Below, piece after piece: positions 39,501-49,410 of a stretch of DNA of 64,000 bases. The notes under the pieces are model-generated. The model had not been told where the DNA came from and did not search any database. It was given only the letters and a program-made list of their open reading frames with translations. The stretch is taken from the NCBI GenBank assembly GCA_038380795.1, contig CM076259.1, positions 78,127,724-78,191,723 of the forward strand, given 5' to 3'. How positions within the stretch are numbered: the first letter of the stretch is position 1; each line of letters opens with the position of its first letter. The translations under genes and the position numbers were made by a program. The stretch is from Pyrocephalus nanus (taxonomy: Eukaryota > Chordata > Aves > Passeriformes > Tyrannidae).

Positions 39501-42500
39501 AAACAGAAGGAGATTTTAGTATGAAGAGCATAATTGAGGGCAGAATTATTCTTTATATCGGGCTGTATGTTATGTGTTTTGAAGGATATTTTGAAGTGTA
39601 TTGATGGTTAATTGAATCCTGTTTCTTTGGTGGAGATCTGGCTATTAAGGATTGTATTTCCTGTTATACTTACTGGGAATCACTTAGCTTATATTTGAAT
39701 GTTGTGTTTAACTTCTAAGACAGTGAGTGACTGATCTAGTGATGTTTTTGTTATAACATCAGGTAGTTCATACCCTGTATAGACCATGCAAGCATGAATA
39801 TTTTTCTTTATAGTATACAAATAAAGTAACGTGAGACAAACGAAAATGCAACTGAAATGGATATCCAGGGTTTTTTGGTGGGTTTTTTTTTTTTCAACAT
39901 TGCATTTAAAAAATGAAACCTGAGTTGAAATGAAATGGTTAATCTTAAAAACTACTGCCATGTTCTACGAAGTTTTTATGAAGAAATAGAAACTTAATTA
40001 AAATCACTCTAACCATAATCGCTTCTGACTCTTGAAATAAAGAAGCATGTCATTATGGCAGTGCTCATATGAAATTATCAGCTTCACTGAATTCCAGCAG
40101 GATATTTTCATTTGAAAGTATACTGACTAGAATTTTTATCAGCACAGTGCAAATTCATAAAGATTTTCTTAATAAAGCTTTCTTTGGTCTTTGGTATCAC
40201 CACTGCTTAATGCTGTTAAGACTCAAGAGAACATCACTGCTCCTGTAAGCATGTTAGTCCTGAGTCTCTTGTAAGATTCACAGGCAAGAATTATTTCAAG
40301 AAAATTGTTAAGCTTGCTTTTCACATATTTATGAATCTTTTCCTACCGAAACCTGCAGTCAAATGCTAGAAAGCTTAAACTTCTTAATCACTCCAGATTT
40401 AAGATGTTTTTTAAAGACTTAAAAGTACTCCAAATCTACTTCCTTCTTTTAGCAGATAAACTGGTCAGAGACACAAGTTTTAGTTGGATACCTTTCCTGA
40501 CTTTGGTCTGAGACTTTGCTTTGAAGCTCTGTGGCTAAGCAGTATGATAAGGAAATTTAGTTTTATTACTGAAGATTTAGTTTACTGGTTTAAATTTGGG
40601 CATGATAGGACGTTATTTGAGTATTTGCAAGCTAAGTATAACAGGTAAATGGTCTGGAAAATTAATAGTTGTGAGCCTAATGCATATTTTGATATCTGTC
40701 AAATGTTTTAATACAGCATTTGGAGGTGAGAAATGGAAAACAAATGTCCTGCTGACATCATTTCTTTGTCCTGGGTAAGTTGAGAAATACCATCATGATT
40801 AACAGAATTAAATTGTGTCTCTGACATGCATAGCTAATTTTTTAAGTTTCAGCCCTACATGTAAATCTTATTACATCATCCCTTTATTCTGAAAGTTACA
40901 GGAGTATCACAGTGCTTTTGACAAAGATGAATATGTTCATGGCATATTTATTTTTAGGTATTTATTTCTGTAAGCATTTGTTTACTCTTGCCGTATGAAA
41001 AGGTTAAGAAAAAGCATTTTGATAGTAGTAAGTTTCAGACAGATCAGTTTTTCATTGCTTTCTTCTATTATCTGGGCTGTTTCTCTCACCACACTGTAGT
41101 TGGTCTTATATAGTGTCATATACTGTATAACCACTCTGATAAATTTTTCTACTTAATCACAGCAAGCAGTTGTACCCTGAAGTCTAGTTAAGACAAGCAT
41201 ATATTTGAAATACCTTAATTGGATCGTCAGCTCCTGCTGGAGTTCAGTCCCACTAGATTAACAAAGAATTTCTTGTTTGACCTCTTTGTTTTGATATTTT
41301 GTGTGTCATTTGGTTTTAACAAAGATTTAAATTGAAATCTGAATACAGTGCTACTCTTTTGTTAACGTTATAAAATGTTAAGGAGCATTTCTGTGCTCTG
41401 TGTATTTTTCAGAATTGTATTTGCGGATTTTTTTATCATGAACCTCATTCTCTGGGGAGAAGGCTCTTCAGCAGCTATTCCATTTGGTACTTTGGTTGCT
41501 ATTTTGGCACTCTGGTTTTGCATATCTGTACCGCTGACATTTATTGGTGCCTACTTCGGTTTTAAGAAAAACGTAAGTGTTCCTGAGAAGTTGTTTTGTA
41601 AGTGTATACACATATATACACACATAAATATTTTTCACTGTATAGGCTATGACCCCTAAGCTAGTTGCATTGTTGGCTTTGGTTCTGTTCAGTTACTTTA
41701 GATCTGTTAAATATCTGATCTTGGAATTCCAAGGCTTTGATATTCAGTTGGTTGTTGGGGGTGATACTTCTCTGCAATAGTTGGGGTATTGGTTTTTTTT
41801 AAGTGACTGCTACAGATAAATCAGTGATTTTAATTTTATTTTTAATTTAATTTTTATTTTAATTAGCATCTTTTTCATTACTGAAAAAATTAGTTGACCC
41901 AACAAACATAAGGGAAAACAACATAGGCGTTTGTGGTTTTCCTCACATATTTTTTGTTCCTGTTTGCCCACTACACTGAGGATATTTTCTGATAAAATTG
42001 CTGGAGTTCTCCTGTGAATTATCCTATTACCATATTTTTCTTAACCAGAACTCAGTGTTTTTTTTCTGATAACCATGTTGAAATTCCAGCAAGTCCCCCT
42101 GCACTGTACAGGGGCATTTCCTTTAAGAAAGGATGATTTGATAAACTAATAAGTCAGCATGGTAGGTGCCACAAAAACATGAAAATCAAATCAGAAAGCA
42201 AGTACCTGGCTAGTATCTATTGATGCTCTTCATGTAATCTTTATGAAAGGGGAAAGATGGAAAAGTATGCATTTATCTGCCTTAAAATTTTTTCTCCCAC
42301 CATGTATGAATCCTAAAGTAGGATTTAATTGCCAGGTTGAATCCTCTGCATTTGTAAGCTTATCCTGATGTGATTCTTGAAGTGAATCCTGAAAAACAAT
42401 ATGCAGAGCTTTTTAGAAGGGGAAAGCAGGAGTCTGCACCACCACCTCCACCAGCTGAAAAGTGATAAATCAGCTCAGATCTGATGATAAATCAGCTCTG

Positions 42501-45500
42501 TAACAAATAATAGATATAATAAAAGGCAAAATCCAGAATATCTGTTGCTATATTTTCAGTAATAGCTGAAAGCATATGTAGAGCTGGTAGTGAAAGCAAA
42601 TGTAGTGGTAGCTGGGTATGCACGTGTTCAAAGCAAAGAACAGACTTTTGTCACCACTCTTTTTATAAAAAGAAAGCGAAAAAGGTAGTGCTGTCATTTC
42701 GCATTTTATTTATTTATTAATTTCTTTTGTTGAAAGGCTATCGAACACCCTGTTCGCACAAATCAAATTCCTCGTCAGATTCCTGAGCAGTCGTTTTATA
42801 CGAAGCCGTTACCTGGTATTGTCATGGGAGGGATTCTTCCTTTTGGATGTATCTTTATACAGTTGTTCTTTATTCTCAACAGTATTTGGTAAGTTAACCA
42901 CAACCTGTTTGAGTTTTATGTCACAAAAAGTGGTAATTTCTTTGTGTAAGCCTTTCTTCAAGATGCTTTGCCTGATTTTTGGTGATGCAGGGTTGCCATA
43001 ATAATGGTTCAATAAAATTTTGAATGTTAACATCTTTTTAATATTATGTGGGTTTGAAGATACTTAGTGCCTGTTTTGCTTGTTTTGGTATGTGGAGAGG
43101 TGGCTTAGCAATTGACAGCTGACCTACAATATTCAGATAGTTCATTTTGTCATGCTGCCTTCATGTGGAAGTGTTTCTGAAGCTGACATATGCCATACAA
43201 CTTAAAAGTAGTAAGAATATTAGAATTGACTTTTGAGGGTGGGGTTTTTTTGTAGTTGTTGTTAGCCTAGAAAAGTATTAATATTTTTAGGAGGAAAAAA
43301 AAATAAATATGGAACAAATTCTTGTGAAATCATTATAAAGGAAACGAGAGTAATTATTTTTAAAAATAAAGCACCAAAGGCTAGTCCAGTATAAGTGAAT
43401 TTTGATGTGAGCTCATAGCACACTGACAAACTAATCTACTGTGAGGAATTTGTCTTCCTTCTGGCACAATTTAGTTACTGGATCTTGTTAAACTGTTTCT
43501 GAACCTTGAATAGGTGCCTCTACCCAGCACAGACAGCTACAGCATTTGACATTTGTTATTTTGCAGCTCTGCCCCTTTGATTGAAATGTGAGGTGAAATC
43601 CAAGTTCTGCTGAAGTCAGTGGAAGAGGTCAAACTGACTTCACTGGAACTGTAGTTTCACCATTATGTAATTTGTTTCCTAAAATCCCAGCCAGGAGCAT
43701 ACTCTGGGATTGCTTTATTACCGTTGTCAAGATTGAGCTGCCAAGACACCTCTTCTTTAGTTAGAAAATAAATGGTATGGCCACACAGCTGACAGTACTT
43801 CAATAGGAAGGGAAATACTTCATGTGAAGTTGTTATTATTGCATATGAAGAGATAGTATTACCACAGTGGCCATTTTAATTTTTTTAACTCCCTTTTATA
43901 GGTCCCACCAGATGTATTACATGTTTGGTTTCCTGTTTCTGGTATTCATTATTTTGGTTATTACATGTTCTGAGGCTACAATATTGCTCTGCTACTTCCA
44001 TCTATGTGCAGAGGTAAGAAATGCTCTTCGGTATTCAAACTTGATACTGTTTTAAGAATGCTTAAAAAAAATGTTAACACTTTTCTCATTGAAAATAAGT
44101 ATTCCAGTATTCAATATGAACAACATGAACAACCTCACCTTTGGAAAAAATTATATATAAAAAGTAGCTCTGCATTGAGTAGTAGAGTCATTGTGTTATA
44201 AGTGCACTATTACTAATACTTCTTTTTTCCTCACTCCTTCTAGGACTATCACTGGCAGTGGCGTTCATTTCTCACTAGTGGTTTCACTGCAGTTTATTTC
44301 CTAATATATGCAATACACTATTTTTTTTCTAAACTGCAAATCACAGGAACAGCTAGCACCATTTTGTATTTTGGTTATACCATGATTATGGTTTTGATCT
44401 TCTTCCTTTTCACGGGTAAGTATTGAACCTTAATTTTAAATTTTGAGGCTACCTTTAGTTTTGCACAGTAGAATCCTTGGCAAACTTACCTTTGATTTTA
44501 TCCAGGTAGTTGTGTAGCATATTGCAGCTCTGATTCACAAATTTTAGTGAAAGAGATTAAGTGAGGAGGAGGCAAAACTACTGTTAATTTGAGGTGTGGC
44601 CAATAATTAGGTCTTCAGATATGTGATAAATACTTCTCCAGATTTCATTCTTATGTTAGTCATATGACAAACTCATCTTTTCAAATGAGTTGTCTTTGGA
44701 GAAGCACACTGCAAATCACACACAATCAAGTTTAAAGTTACAGTGTCAAGATAAAAATTGCAGCCTTTGTGGAATAGGAGGAAGGAAAAGAGAGGAAGAG
44801 AGAGGAGTAAAAATTGATAGAGAATGCACTTCTTTTTTTTTTTTTTTTTTTTTTAATTTGCTCTCTTCCAGAGAGCATTAATTTATTTACCTTCTTTCCC
44901 AATTGCATTGAAGTGACATGGGAAGCAGACAGAATTTCTCTGACGTTTTTTGTATCAGTCTCCTCAGAACCTTGTAATCTCTATTGTGAGCTTTCAGAAA
45001 AACACCTGTCTTGAGTGCTGCATTTCAATTTCCTCCTCAGTAAGGGAGATGAGGTCTCAAAATCACCCATTGTCATCTTCAGTAGTAAGAAGGAACCTTT
45101 AGTCAGACACATATATCCCTTGTTTAGGGTGGAAGAATGGCAGTGAAAATGCAGAAAGTCTCCGCTGAAACTGATGCAACCGCCTCCTCAAAAAATCTTA
45201 AGAATTCTGCTGGAGCAAAATACAATCTGTCCTTGTATACTTTACTCTCTAGAGCAATATTTTTGAAACTATTTTGAATCAATCAGTGGTTTAAATAATT
45301 TCAAGCTTTACAAGTTTATGATAACATTTAATGATTCTGAAGGCTTTGATGCATATTTATGTATACATGCTATATTCTGAGGCTTCCTAGAATACAAGTG
45401 GCGTGCCATCAGAGCTTTTAATACAGATTTCACTGTAACTATTAAGTAGAATTTTCATTTCCTCTTAGCACAGGAGAGCAAAAATGGTCTAATGAAAAAG

Positions 45501-48398
45501 GAACTGACATTTGAGAATGGAGTTCATTTTAAGTGTGACTGTGTATTTGTCAAAGACATTGCCAGTTCAGCTAAGGAAATATTGAAGCTGTTTGTGTACC
45601 ATGACAATGCAGATGATGATGAACAGGAGCAATGGCCTGCAAGGATTTGCTTGGGTCATTGCCTGTTAAAAGGAAGGAATGGGGCTTAAGTACATTATAT
45701 AATCTCATAATGAAATGAAATGAAAACTGATCAAGCTGTGTTCCAGAAGAGGTTAGTTATATCTTCCATCCTTCATTTTAAGTCAGAGATTGTGCCTCCC
45801 TTGCTCACTTGGTTTTCCTTGTCACACTGCTTTTCTCTGAACCTTTATTTCTGCTCTGGGTTTACTGATAGTCTCATTGAACTAAAGAATCATAGAATGC
45901 ATGGTTGTTCAACTAGAAATTGAATGTGTAATGCTGTATGTAGATCGATTTTTAAATGCAGTACAAACTTACAAAGTAGCGTGAAAAATAATTAGGCCTT
46001 ACATAAGTGTAAGGTCAATTAATTTAATTTCACTAGTTTCATTGAACATCACACAGATGTTCAGCATGTCTGCCTTTAATAGTAGTTTTGCCCCAAACCA
46101 GGACTGTGTTAGTCTTTCTCCCTTGTTCACTGTGTTTACTTTGGATGCATGTAGTAATTCTGGAGTGCACACATTCAGGGGAATTTACAGTAATTTTCTG
46201 TGCACAGATTTGATTGAGCTGCCTTTCTGCAATTCAGGTACCCATACAGTTTTCATCTTTTGCCCTTATTCTTTCATGTCAGGCAAGTCACATGACATTG
46301 TCTAGAGGCATTAAAATGTACCTGGTGCATCCCCCTTTTCCTTTGCTTATGTGTTCACTCTCTGGTGACGAAGTGGCTGTGCAGTGCCTGCCAGCAGATT
46401 CGGGGAGTCATTTTTAGGGTAGGTTCACAAGCATGCAAAGAAGAGGTGGTTTATTCTCAGCCCCCTTAGATGCTTTCTGTGGCAGTCACTTCTTTGTGAC
46501 TGGGACAGTGGAGATGTGAGTTGTGCTGTGCAATTTGAACTCTATGCTTTCAGAGTTTGTATACTCTTGGTTTTTTAAATTTTCAGTTTCTATATTGAAA
46601 TCAGGGAAGAATACATATGAAGTTAACCAGATGGTTAAAACATTGAAATGTCATATACTTAAAGATTTTTTGGGTCTACTTCCCACAAGATTAAATTATC
46701 TTTTAATTTAAGTGCATAATCATATTCCTTAAATTTAAGAATAAATTTGTCCGTTTAGGTTGATAAGGACTCTAAAGCAGGTATGTTCAGTTCTCTGAGA
46801 TTTACTGAAGTGCTCTGAGATAAGGTTTTACTGAAGAAGTTAAGAGATGGGGTGAAGAGACAAGGAATTCTCCGGTTTCTTAAACAAAAAAGGATATTAG
46901 CAGTTTAGCGAAAACTGCTCCCAAAGGCAACTGACTTTTCCCGTGTCAAGATGATAAAGAAGCTAAAAGGAAAAAAATCATAATTGTTGTATCAAAACTA
47001 TTCTGCTGCTGCTTACTCATCTGTTAAAAATCGTCAGTATCAGGAAGGGTTTTGACAGTGCCCTGCTGCTATGTAACACATGCTTCAGGCACTTGCATCC
47101 ATACTGCATTCCAGGTCATTGATCAGACTCAGCAGGCAAAATACCGGGAGCTACATGACAAATCTTTGATTCACAGCTGGGACCACAACTACGTATCATA
47201 GTAAATGAGTCAGTTAAACATCAGTAGTTTAGGAAGCGTAAAGGGAAAAAGAAAATTACCATGATATCATTCATGGTTCCTTTCAAGGTTTTATAGCGAG
47301 TGAGTTACCACACAGATTTTGTTGTGCCTCTTACCAGATCTAAAATGAAGGTGACTTTTTCCTTTAAAGATCTTCCTTGGCTCTCACATAAGTTAAGGCT
47401 ATGATTTTAGAAGAGGTACTCAGGCAAAAATCAGATAATCTTCAGGGCTTTTTTCCTGTCCTAGTTTTTGTGGGAAATTAAGGTTCCCGTAACAGGTGTT
47501 CTGAGCTGCTATTTAGTCCAATATCATTCTGATTGAGGCTGAATTTTGAAGTAATCCAGTTAGATTGACAAAGCCAAACTGTATGAACTATTTCACATCC
47601 AAAATAATATTTTTATTAAAAGCTTCTGTTGGTGTTTCACCAAGAGAATGGATAAAGCTGTTTTTATTCTGCTGAGTTATCAGGGAAATGGTTTTCATCC
47701 TTAAAGTTCAGTTCAAATTTGTGTATGCCTTTTGATTGCCTTAAGTATTTCAGAAGTGTTTATTGTTGAGGTACATAACACGTGTTTTCAGTAGGAACTA
47801 CAAGTTGTGTAGTAACTACGCTGTGGTTTGAAATTTCTATTATCTTGATCTTTGTAGAAATAAAGGTAGTGCTCTAATTTTCCAAGACCTTAAAGTATAA
47901 CTAAGAAATGAGAACTCCCTTTGCTGTCAGTTTAATTGGTTATTAAGTCTAATAATATTCTGACAGCTGAGTGTGTGTGACTAGTCACTGAAGAAGGGTG
48001 AAATGGAGCAACATGAAGGGGTTGGACTGCAGCATACTGAAACAACAAAGAATGAATATGTAGTAAGACAACACAGAAACATCTTAAAACAAGAATCTTC
48101 CACGTGATCAGTGATCATAAATTTATTGAGATACTTTATAGAGTAGTTAATGCTTGTAAAGACCAAGTACTGTCTGTAACTTTCCATTATCTGATCCGGT
48201 TAATATAAAGACTATAGATAGCAGATCACATATACCTATATCCTGATTCATGAAGTACAGGTAGAAATGGGTGTCTCCTGTGTCAGTGTTTCCAACATGT
48301 AATTTTTATCTTTGTTTTTTTTTTTTTTAGGGACAATTGGATTCTTTGCATGCTTTTGGTTTGTAACCAAAATATACAGCGTAGTGAAAGTCGACTGA
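21470..48398 (+). CDS. TM9SF2: TM9SF2, transmembrane 9 superfamily member 2 (whole spliced CDS, 17 exons)
   Basis: A nonaspanin: a large lumenal domain followed by nine membrane helices, resident in Golgi and endosomes. The human protein supports Golgi glycosylation, including heparan sulfate and glycosphingolipid synthesis. The 17 exons join to 1950 nt (649 residues plus TGA), with every intron GT-AG and all phases consistent. Residues 1-21 form a signal peptide, with probable cleavage before FYLPG. The lumenal domain spans about 22-288 and includes the family signatures [15 protein letters not shown] and [21 protein letters not shown] (the latter just after TM1). Nine hydrophobic helices follow from about residue 291 to 640. 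The C-terminus is KVD, which fits the KXD/E COPI-binding Golgi-retention motif of this family. The sequence is nearly identical to remembered human TM9SF2 (663 aa) from exon 8 onward. It is shorter mainly in the signal peptide. The start is the first ATG in the CpG island and has a strong Kozak context (GCCCGCCATGG). No breaks were seen. Confidence 0.97.
21789..22035 (-). mobile_element. CR1 LINE fragment (start of intron 1)
   Basis: CAGGATAGTTCGGGCTGGGA, GATCATCCAACTCC, GGGAGACTCCGCGACCCGCC, GGGCAGCCTGTTCCAGTGCT, TTCTTCCTCATGTTGAGATG. This is a CR1 3' end inserted antisense just inside intron 1, next to the CpG island. Confidence 0.88.
22868..23120 (-). mobile_element. Old, eroded CR1-like fragment
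   Basis: It retains the CR1 order in degraded form: CACAGAAATGGTGAGACC, GGGAGGTCACATATTGCAGCC, TCCTCCCTAGGTGACCTATT and CTCTTAAGGAATGTTTTTTC. It is highly diverged, so family assignment is tentative. Confidence 0.5.
24787..25401 (-). mobile_element. Avian endogenous retroviral solo LTR (intron 1, antisense to TM9SF2)
   Basis: About 615 bp that match my memory of a widespread avian ERV LTR, in reverse orientation. The minus strand starts near CTCATTTCAGCTGGGATAGC and the plus strand starts TGTTCTGGTTTAACCCCAGC. Internal hallmarks read on the + strand include CACCCACTGACCGATGCCCA, the TATATACTGAGCGTGATG block and an AT-rich run before the R/U5 end. No gag, pol or env sequence lies next to it, so it is a solo LTR left by recombination. 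ACTTG occurs at 24782-24786 and 25402-25406 as a possible 5-bp target duplication. The terminal bases are eroded, so this register is uncertain. Confidence 0.8.
26258..26325 (+). CDS. TM9SF2: TM9SF2 coding exon 2
   Basis: Encodes residues 44-66 ([20 protein letters not shown] core). The acceptor is CTCTTTCAG and the donor GTAAGT, with the last codon split after two bases. The first codons read SG where human has AE, a small difference at the exon 1/2 junction. Confidence 0.97.
26509..26562 (+). pseudogene. Relic copy of the 3' part of TM9SF2 exon 4, in intron 2
   Basis: 54 bases match the last part of exon 4 (28317-28375) with about three substitutions and about five missing bases. One block, GAAAAAAGTATGCTACTGAA plus TTAT, is identical over 24 bases. 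The copy carries an in-frame TAA in place of CAA and no donor site, so it cannot act as a substitute exon. Flanking bases on either side do not match the exon 4 surroundings. It is most likely a small local templated duplication. Confidence 0.8.
26677..26706. repeat. (TG)n(TA)n microsatellite, intron 2
   Basis: Alternating TG passing into TA repeats, slightly interrupted. It lies about 115 bp after the exon 4 relic. Confidence 0.9.
27469..27562 (+). CDS. TM9SF2: TM9SF2 coding exon 3
   Basis: Encodes residues 66-97 with the conserved [20 protein letters not shown] segment. The acceptor is TAATTCAG. The donor is AGG|GTTTGT, weak at positions +3 to +5, but it is the only placement that keeps the frame into exon 4 (R then FTFNKKE). 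Confidence 0.95.
28249..28376 (+). CDS. TM9SF2: TM9SF2 coding exon 4
   Basis: Encodes residues 98-140 ([19 protein letters not shown] through MLLNYQHHW). The acceptor is CTTCTTAG and the donor GTAAGT. The Trp codon is split TG|G with exon 5. A near copy of its last 59 bases lies in intron 2 at 26509-26562. Confidence 0.97.
30221..30239. repeat. Poly-T tract (19 T), intron 4
   Basis: Uninterrupted T run about 670 bp left of the long CR1 fragment. No retroposed body was recognised on either side. Confidence 0.9.
30913..31940 (-). mobile_element. Long CR1 LINE fragment with internal insertion (intron 4)
   Basis: About 1 kb of reverse-complement CR1, reaching from the 3' UTR (GGTTGGAAAAGACCTTTAAG) into ORF2 sequence (CCAGGTGCAGGACCCAAGGA, TTGGCCTTGTTGAACCTCAT). 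Stretches such as TTTCCTCTTGTCCTGTCTCC and CTGGATGCAGGATTCAAGGT mark the body. Between about 30965 and 31205 the consensus order is interrupted by some 240 bp of other sequence. Reverse transcriptase reading frames are broken. Confidence 0.88.
32930..33142 (+). mobile_element. CR1 LINE 3' end (intron 4)
   Basis: TTCACCTGGAGGATGGTTGG, GCACTGGAACAGGCTCCTCA, GGGCCAGGAGTTGGACTTGA, ending in ATTCTGTGATTCTCTAAT. It is sense to the gene and of the same subfamily type as the copies at 3.2 kb and 63.3 kb. Confidence 0.88.
33789..33918 (+). CDS. TM9SF2: TM9SF2 coding exon 5
   Basis: Encodes residues 140-183, including [20 protein letters not shown] and [16 protein letters not shown]. The cysteines match the conserved lumenal set. 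The acceptor is ATTTACAG and the donor GTATGT, phase 0. Confidence 0.97.
35282..35406 (+). CDS. TM9SF2: TM9SF2 coding exon 6
   Basis: Encodes residues 184-225 ([21 protein letters not shown] and [12 protein letters not shown]). The acceptor is TTATTGCAG and the donor GTTAGT. The Ser codon is split AG|T with exon 7. Confidence 0.97.
36267..36378 (+). CDS. TM9SF2: TM9SF2 coding exon 7
   Basis: Encodes residues 225-262 ([20 protein letters not shown] and [10 protein letters not shown]), the end of the variable part of the lumenal domain. The acceptor is TTCCTGCAG and the donor GTGAGT, phase 0. Confidence 0.97.
37499..37578 (+). CDS. TM9SF2: TM9SF2 coding exon 8
   Basis: Encodes residues 263-289 ([20 protein letters not shown]), the membrane-proximal family signature. 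The acceptor is CTCTTTCAG and the donor GTGAGA. The Ser codon is split AG|T across a short 104-bp intron. Confidence 0.97.
37683..37791 (+). CDS. TM9SF2: TM9SF2 coding exon 9
   Basis: Encodes residues 289-325: first membrane helix (about 291-312, [15 protein letters not shown]) and the start of the cytosolic loop ([16 protein letters not shown]). The acceptor follows a T-rich tract (TTTTAATTCAG). The donor is GTAAGT, phase 0. Confidence 0.97.
37909..38041 (+). CDS. TM9SF2: TM9SF2 coding exon 10
   Basis: Encodes residues 326-370: cytosolic segment [20 protein letters not shown] and most of the second membrane helix. The acceptor is CTTTTACAG and the donor GTAAGT, with one base carried into exon 11. 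Confidence 0.97.
38275..38394 (+). CDS. TM9SF2: TM9SF2 coding exon 11
   Basis: Encodes residues 370-410: the end of helix 2 ([14 protein letters not shown]) and helix 3 ([19 protein letters not shown]). The acceptor is TATTTTACAG and the donor GTGAGT, phase 1. Confidence 0.97.
38708..38868 (+). repeat. Intronic direct duplication, copy A (intron 11)
   Basis: 161 bases from TGCTTTTGACAAAGATTGAT to TTCTTCTATTATCTG that recur at 40913-41074 with high identity and a few small indels. The repeat does not resemble CR1 or a known LTR and has no poly-A or terminal inverted repeats. Confidence 0.85.
40717..40774 (+). CDS. TM9SF2: TM9SF2 coding exon 12
   Basis: Smallest exon, 58 bp, residues 410-429 ([20 protein letters not shown]), start of helix 4. 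The acceptor is TTAATACAG and the donor GTAAGT. Skipping it would shift the frame. It sits between two copies of a 161-bp intronic duplication. Confidence 0.97.
40913..41074 (+). repeat. Intronic direct duplication, copy B (intron 12)
   Basis: 162 bases in the same orientation as copy A, 2.2 kb downstream and on the other side of exon 12. It shares blocks such as AAGCATTTTGATAGTAGTAA and TTTTTCATTGCTTTCTTCTA exactly. Homology stops sharply at both ends. Confidence 0.85.
41413..41572 (+). CDS. TM9SF2: TM9SF2 coding exon 13
   Basis: Encodes residues 429-482: the end of helix 4 ([17 protein letters not shown]) and helix 5 ([20 protein letters not shown]). The acceptor is TTTTTCAG and the donor GTAAGT, phase 0. 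Confidence 0.97.
42737..42888 (+). CDS. TM9SF2: TM9SF2 coding exon 14
   Basis: Encodes residues 483-533: the loop [20 protein letters not shown] and helix 6 ([19 protein letters not shown]). The acceptor TGTTGAAAG has a poor pyrimidine tract, though a TTTCTTTTGT stretch lies just before it. The donor is GTAAGT. The Trp codon is split TG|G. Confidence 0.97.
43902..44013 (+). CDS. TM9SF2: TM9SF2 coding exon 15
   Basis: Encodes residues 533-570: [20 protein letters not shown] and the end of helix 7 ([14 protein letters not shown]). The acceptor is CCTTTTATAG and the donor GTAAGA, phase 0. Confidence 0.97.
44244..44415 (+). CDS. TM9SF2: TM9SF2 coding exon 16
   Basis: Encodes residues 571-628: [20 protein letters not shown] (helix 8) and the first part of helix 9 ([19 protein letters not shown]). 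The acceptor is TCCTTCTAG and the donor GTAAGT, with one base carried over. Confidence 0.97.
44833..44854. repeat. Poly-T tract (22 T), intron 16
   Basis: Uninterrupted T run in intron 16. It could be the tail of a minus-strand insertion, but no body was recognised to its right. Confidence 0.9.
45888..45912 (-). mobile_element. CR1 tail remnant (intron 16)
   Basis: AAGAATCATAGAATGCATGG resembles the reverse complement of a CR1 3' terminal repeat. Only about 25 bp remain. Confidence 0.4.
48331..48398 (+). CDS. TM9SF2: TM9SF2 coding exon 17 (terminal)
   Basis: Encodes residues 628-649 ([21 protein letters not shown]) and the TGA stop. The acceptor follows a run of 14 T. The terminal KVD fits the KXD/E COPI-binding motif that retains TM9SF proteins in the Golgi. 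Confidence 0.97.
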
Positions 48399-49000
48399 AG
48401 AAACCAATGTAAAGAATAACACAGAAGAGGTTTAATCTTCATTAACGTAACTTAAAGACCTGGTCTTGCTGATGAACACTTGAGCTTTATCAGAAGTATT
48501 GGCTTCCTGTTCTTTGAGAATGATACTGAATATGCACCTACTTTTACACTAACACGTTTGTATTGTGACTTAACAACCTGTTTTCATTCAAATCTTAATG
48601 AAGATCAGAGTTACAGTATTTATGCATTTGTAAATACAATTATACTTTAAAAGAAATGTTAAATTCTAATGGCAGAGTAGAAATGGCTGTATTACACAAC
48701 TTAATGATACTTCTGATCAAAGTACAACTGTAAATAGGTTTTTCTAGCTTGGTAGGTGGGATGAATTATTTTTCTTTGAGGGAAATGAGAACTTTTTATT
48801 ATGCTAACTTTGAAGGATGACTCTTAAGAAGTGTTGCTTTTAGGCTGGATGTGATTTTTATTTTTTACTGGTATTACATCCATAAATATTCTGATTTTTG
48901 TGACTTAATTAGTTTTGGTGTTCTTGGCCTTTTAAACTATGTGCCTCTTGAGTCCTTGAATTTATAAATTCATAATCTAATAAAAATTGTAAAAATGTCT
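48399..49000 (+). other. TM9SF2: TM9SF2 3' UTR (proximal form)
   Basis: AT-rich sequence after the stop codon with no coding signal. It ends shortly after the AATAAA at 48979-48984, and GT/T-rich sequence (TGTCTTCAGTGGCTT) follows as a possible downstream element. The exact cleavage site is inferred. A longer form using the AATAAA at 49405 is possible. Confidence 0.7.
48979..48984 (+). terminator. TM9SF2: Poly(A) signal AATAAA, proximal
   Basis: Canonical hexamer 581 bp after the stop codon with GT-rich sequence 15-35 bases downstream. It is the first canonical signal in the 3' UTR that I found. Confidence 0.65.
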
Positions 49001-49404
49001 TCAGTGGCTTATTACATAAGTTCATTAAAATATGTAAATACAGGTATATTGAAGATAGATGCTTAAAGATTGCATAGAGTATTTTATGGCATTTTCTATG
49101 GTCTAATGTATATTGACACACCCTTAGATCTGCAAGAAATGTTATTTGTGCTACATGGCTATAACATGGAAATGTGATTGTGGCGCATGAGAACTAAATT
49201 ATACACACATTTAACGAAACCACTTTGCAGCATTAATCCAGTCCTTAACCTAGAAACGTTTCTAGAGTTGCTATGGTATTGTCAGTATGTTGAGAAGATC
49301 TTACCGTGCATGAGTCAGCATTCTCTGCTGATCTTGCTTTTAGATCTCAATGATTCATATTCTACAGGGCAACTATTGGTGATTGTACTTAATGTAGGTT
49401 AAAA

Positions 49405-49410
49405 AATAAA
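49405..49410 (+). terminator. TM9SF2: Possible distal poly(A) signal AATAAA
   Basis: A second canonical hexamer in an A-rich stretch about 1 kb after the stop codon, followed by T-rich sequence (CTATTTTTGCCTT). It could give a longer 3' UTR form. There is no direct evidence of use. Confidence 0.35.
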
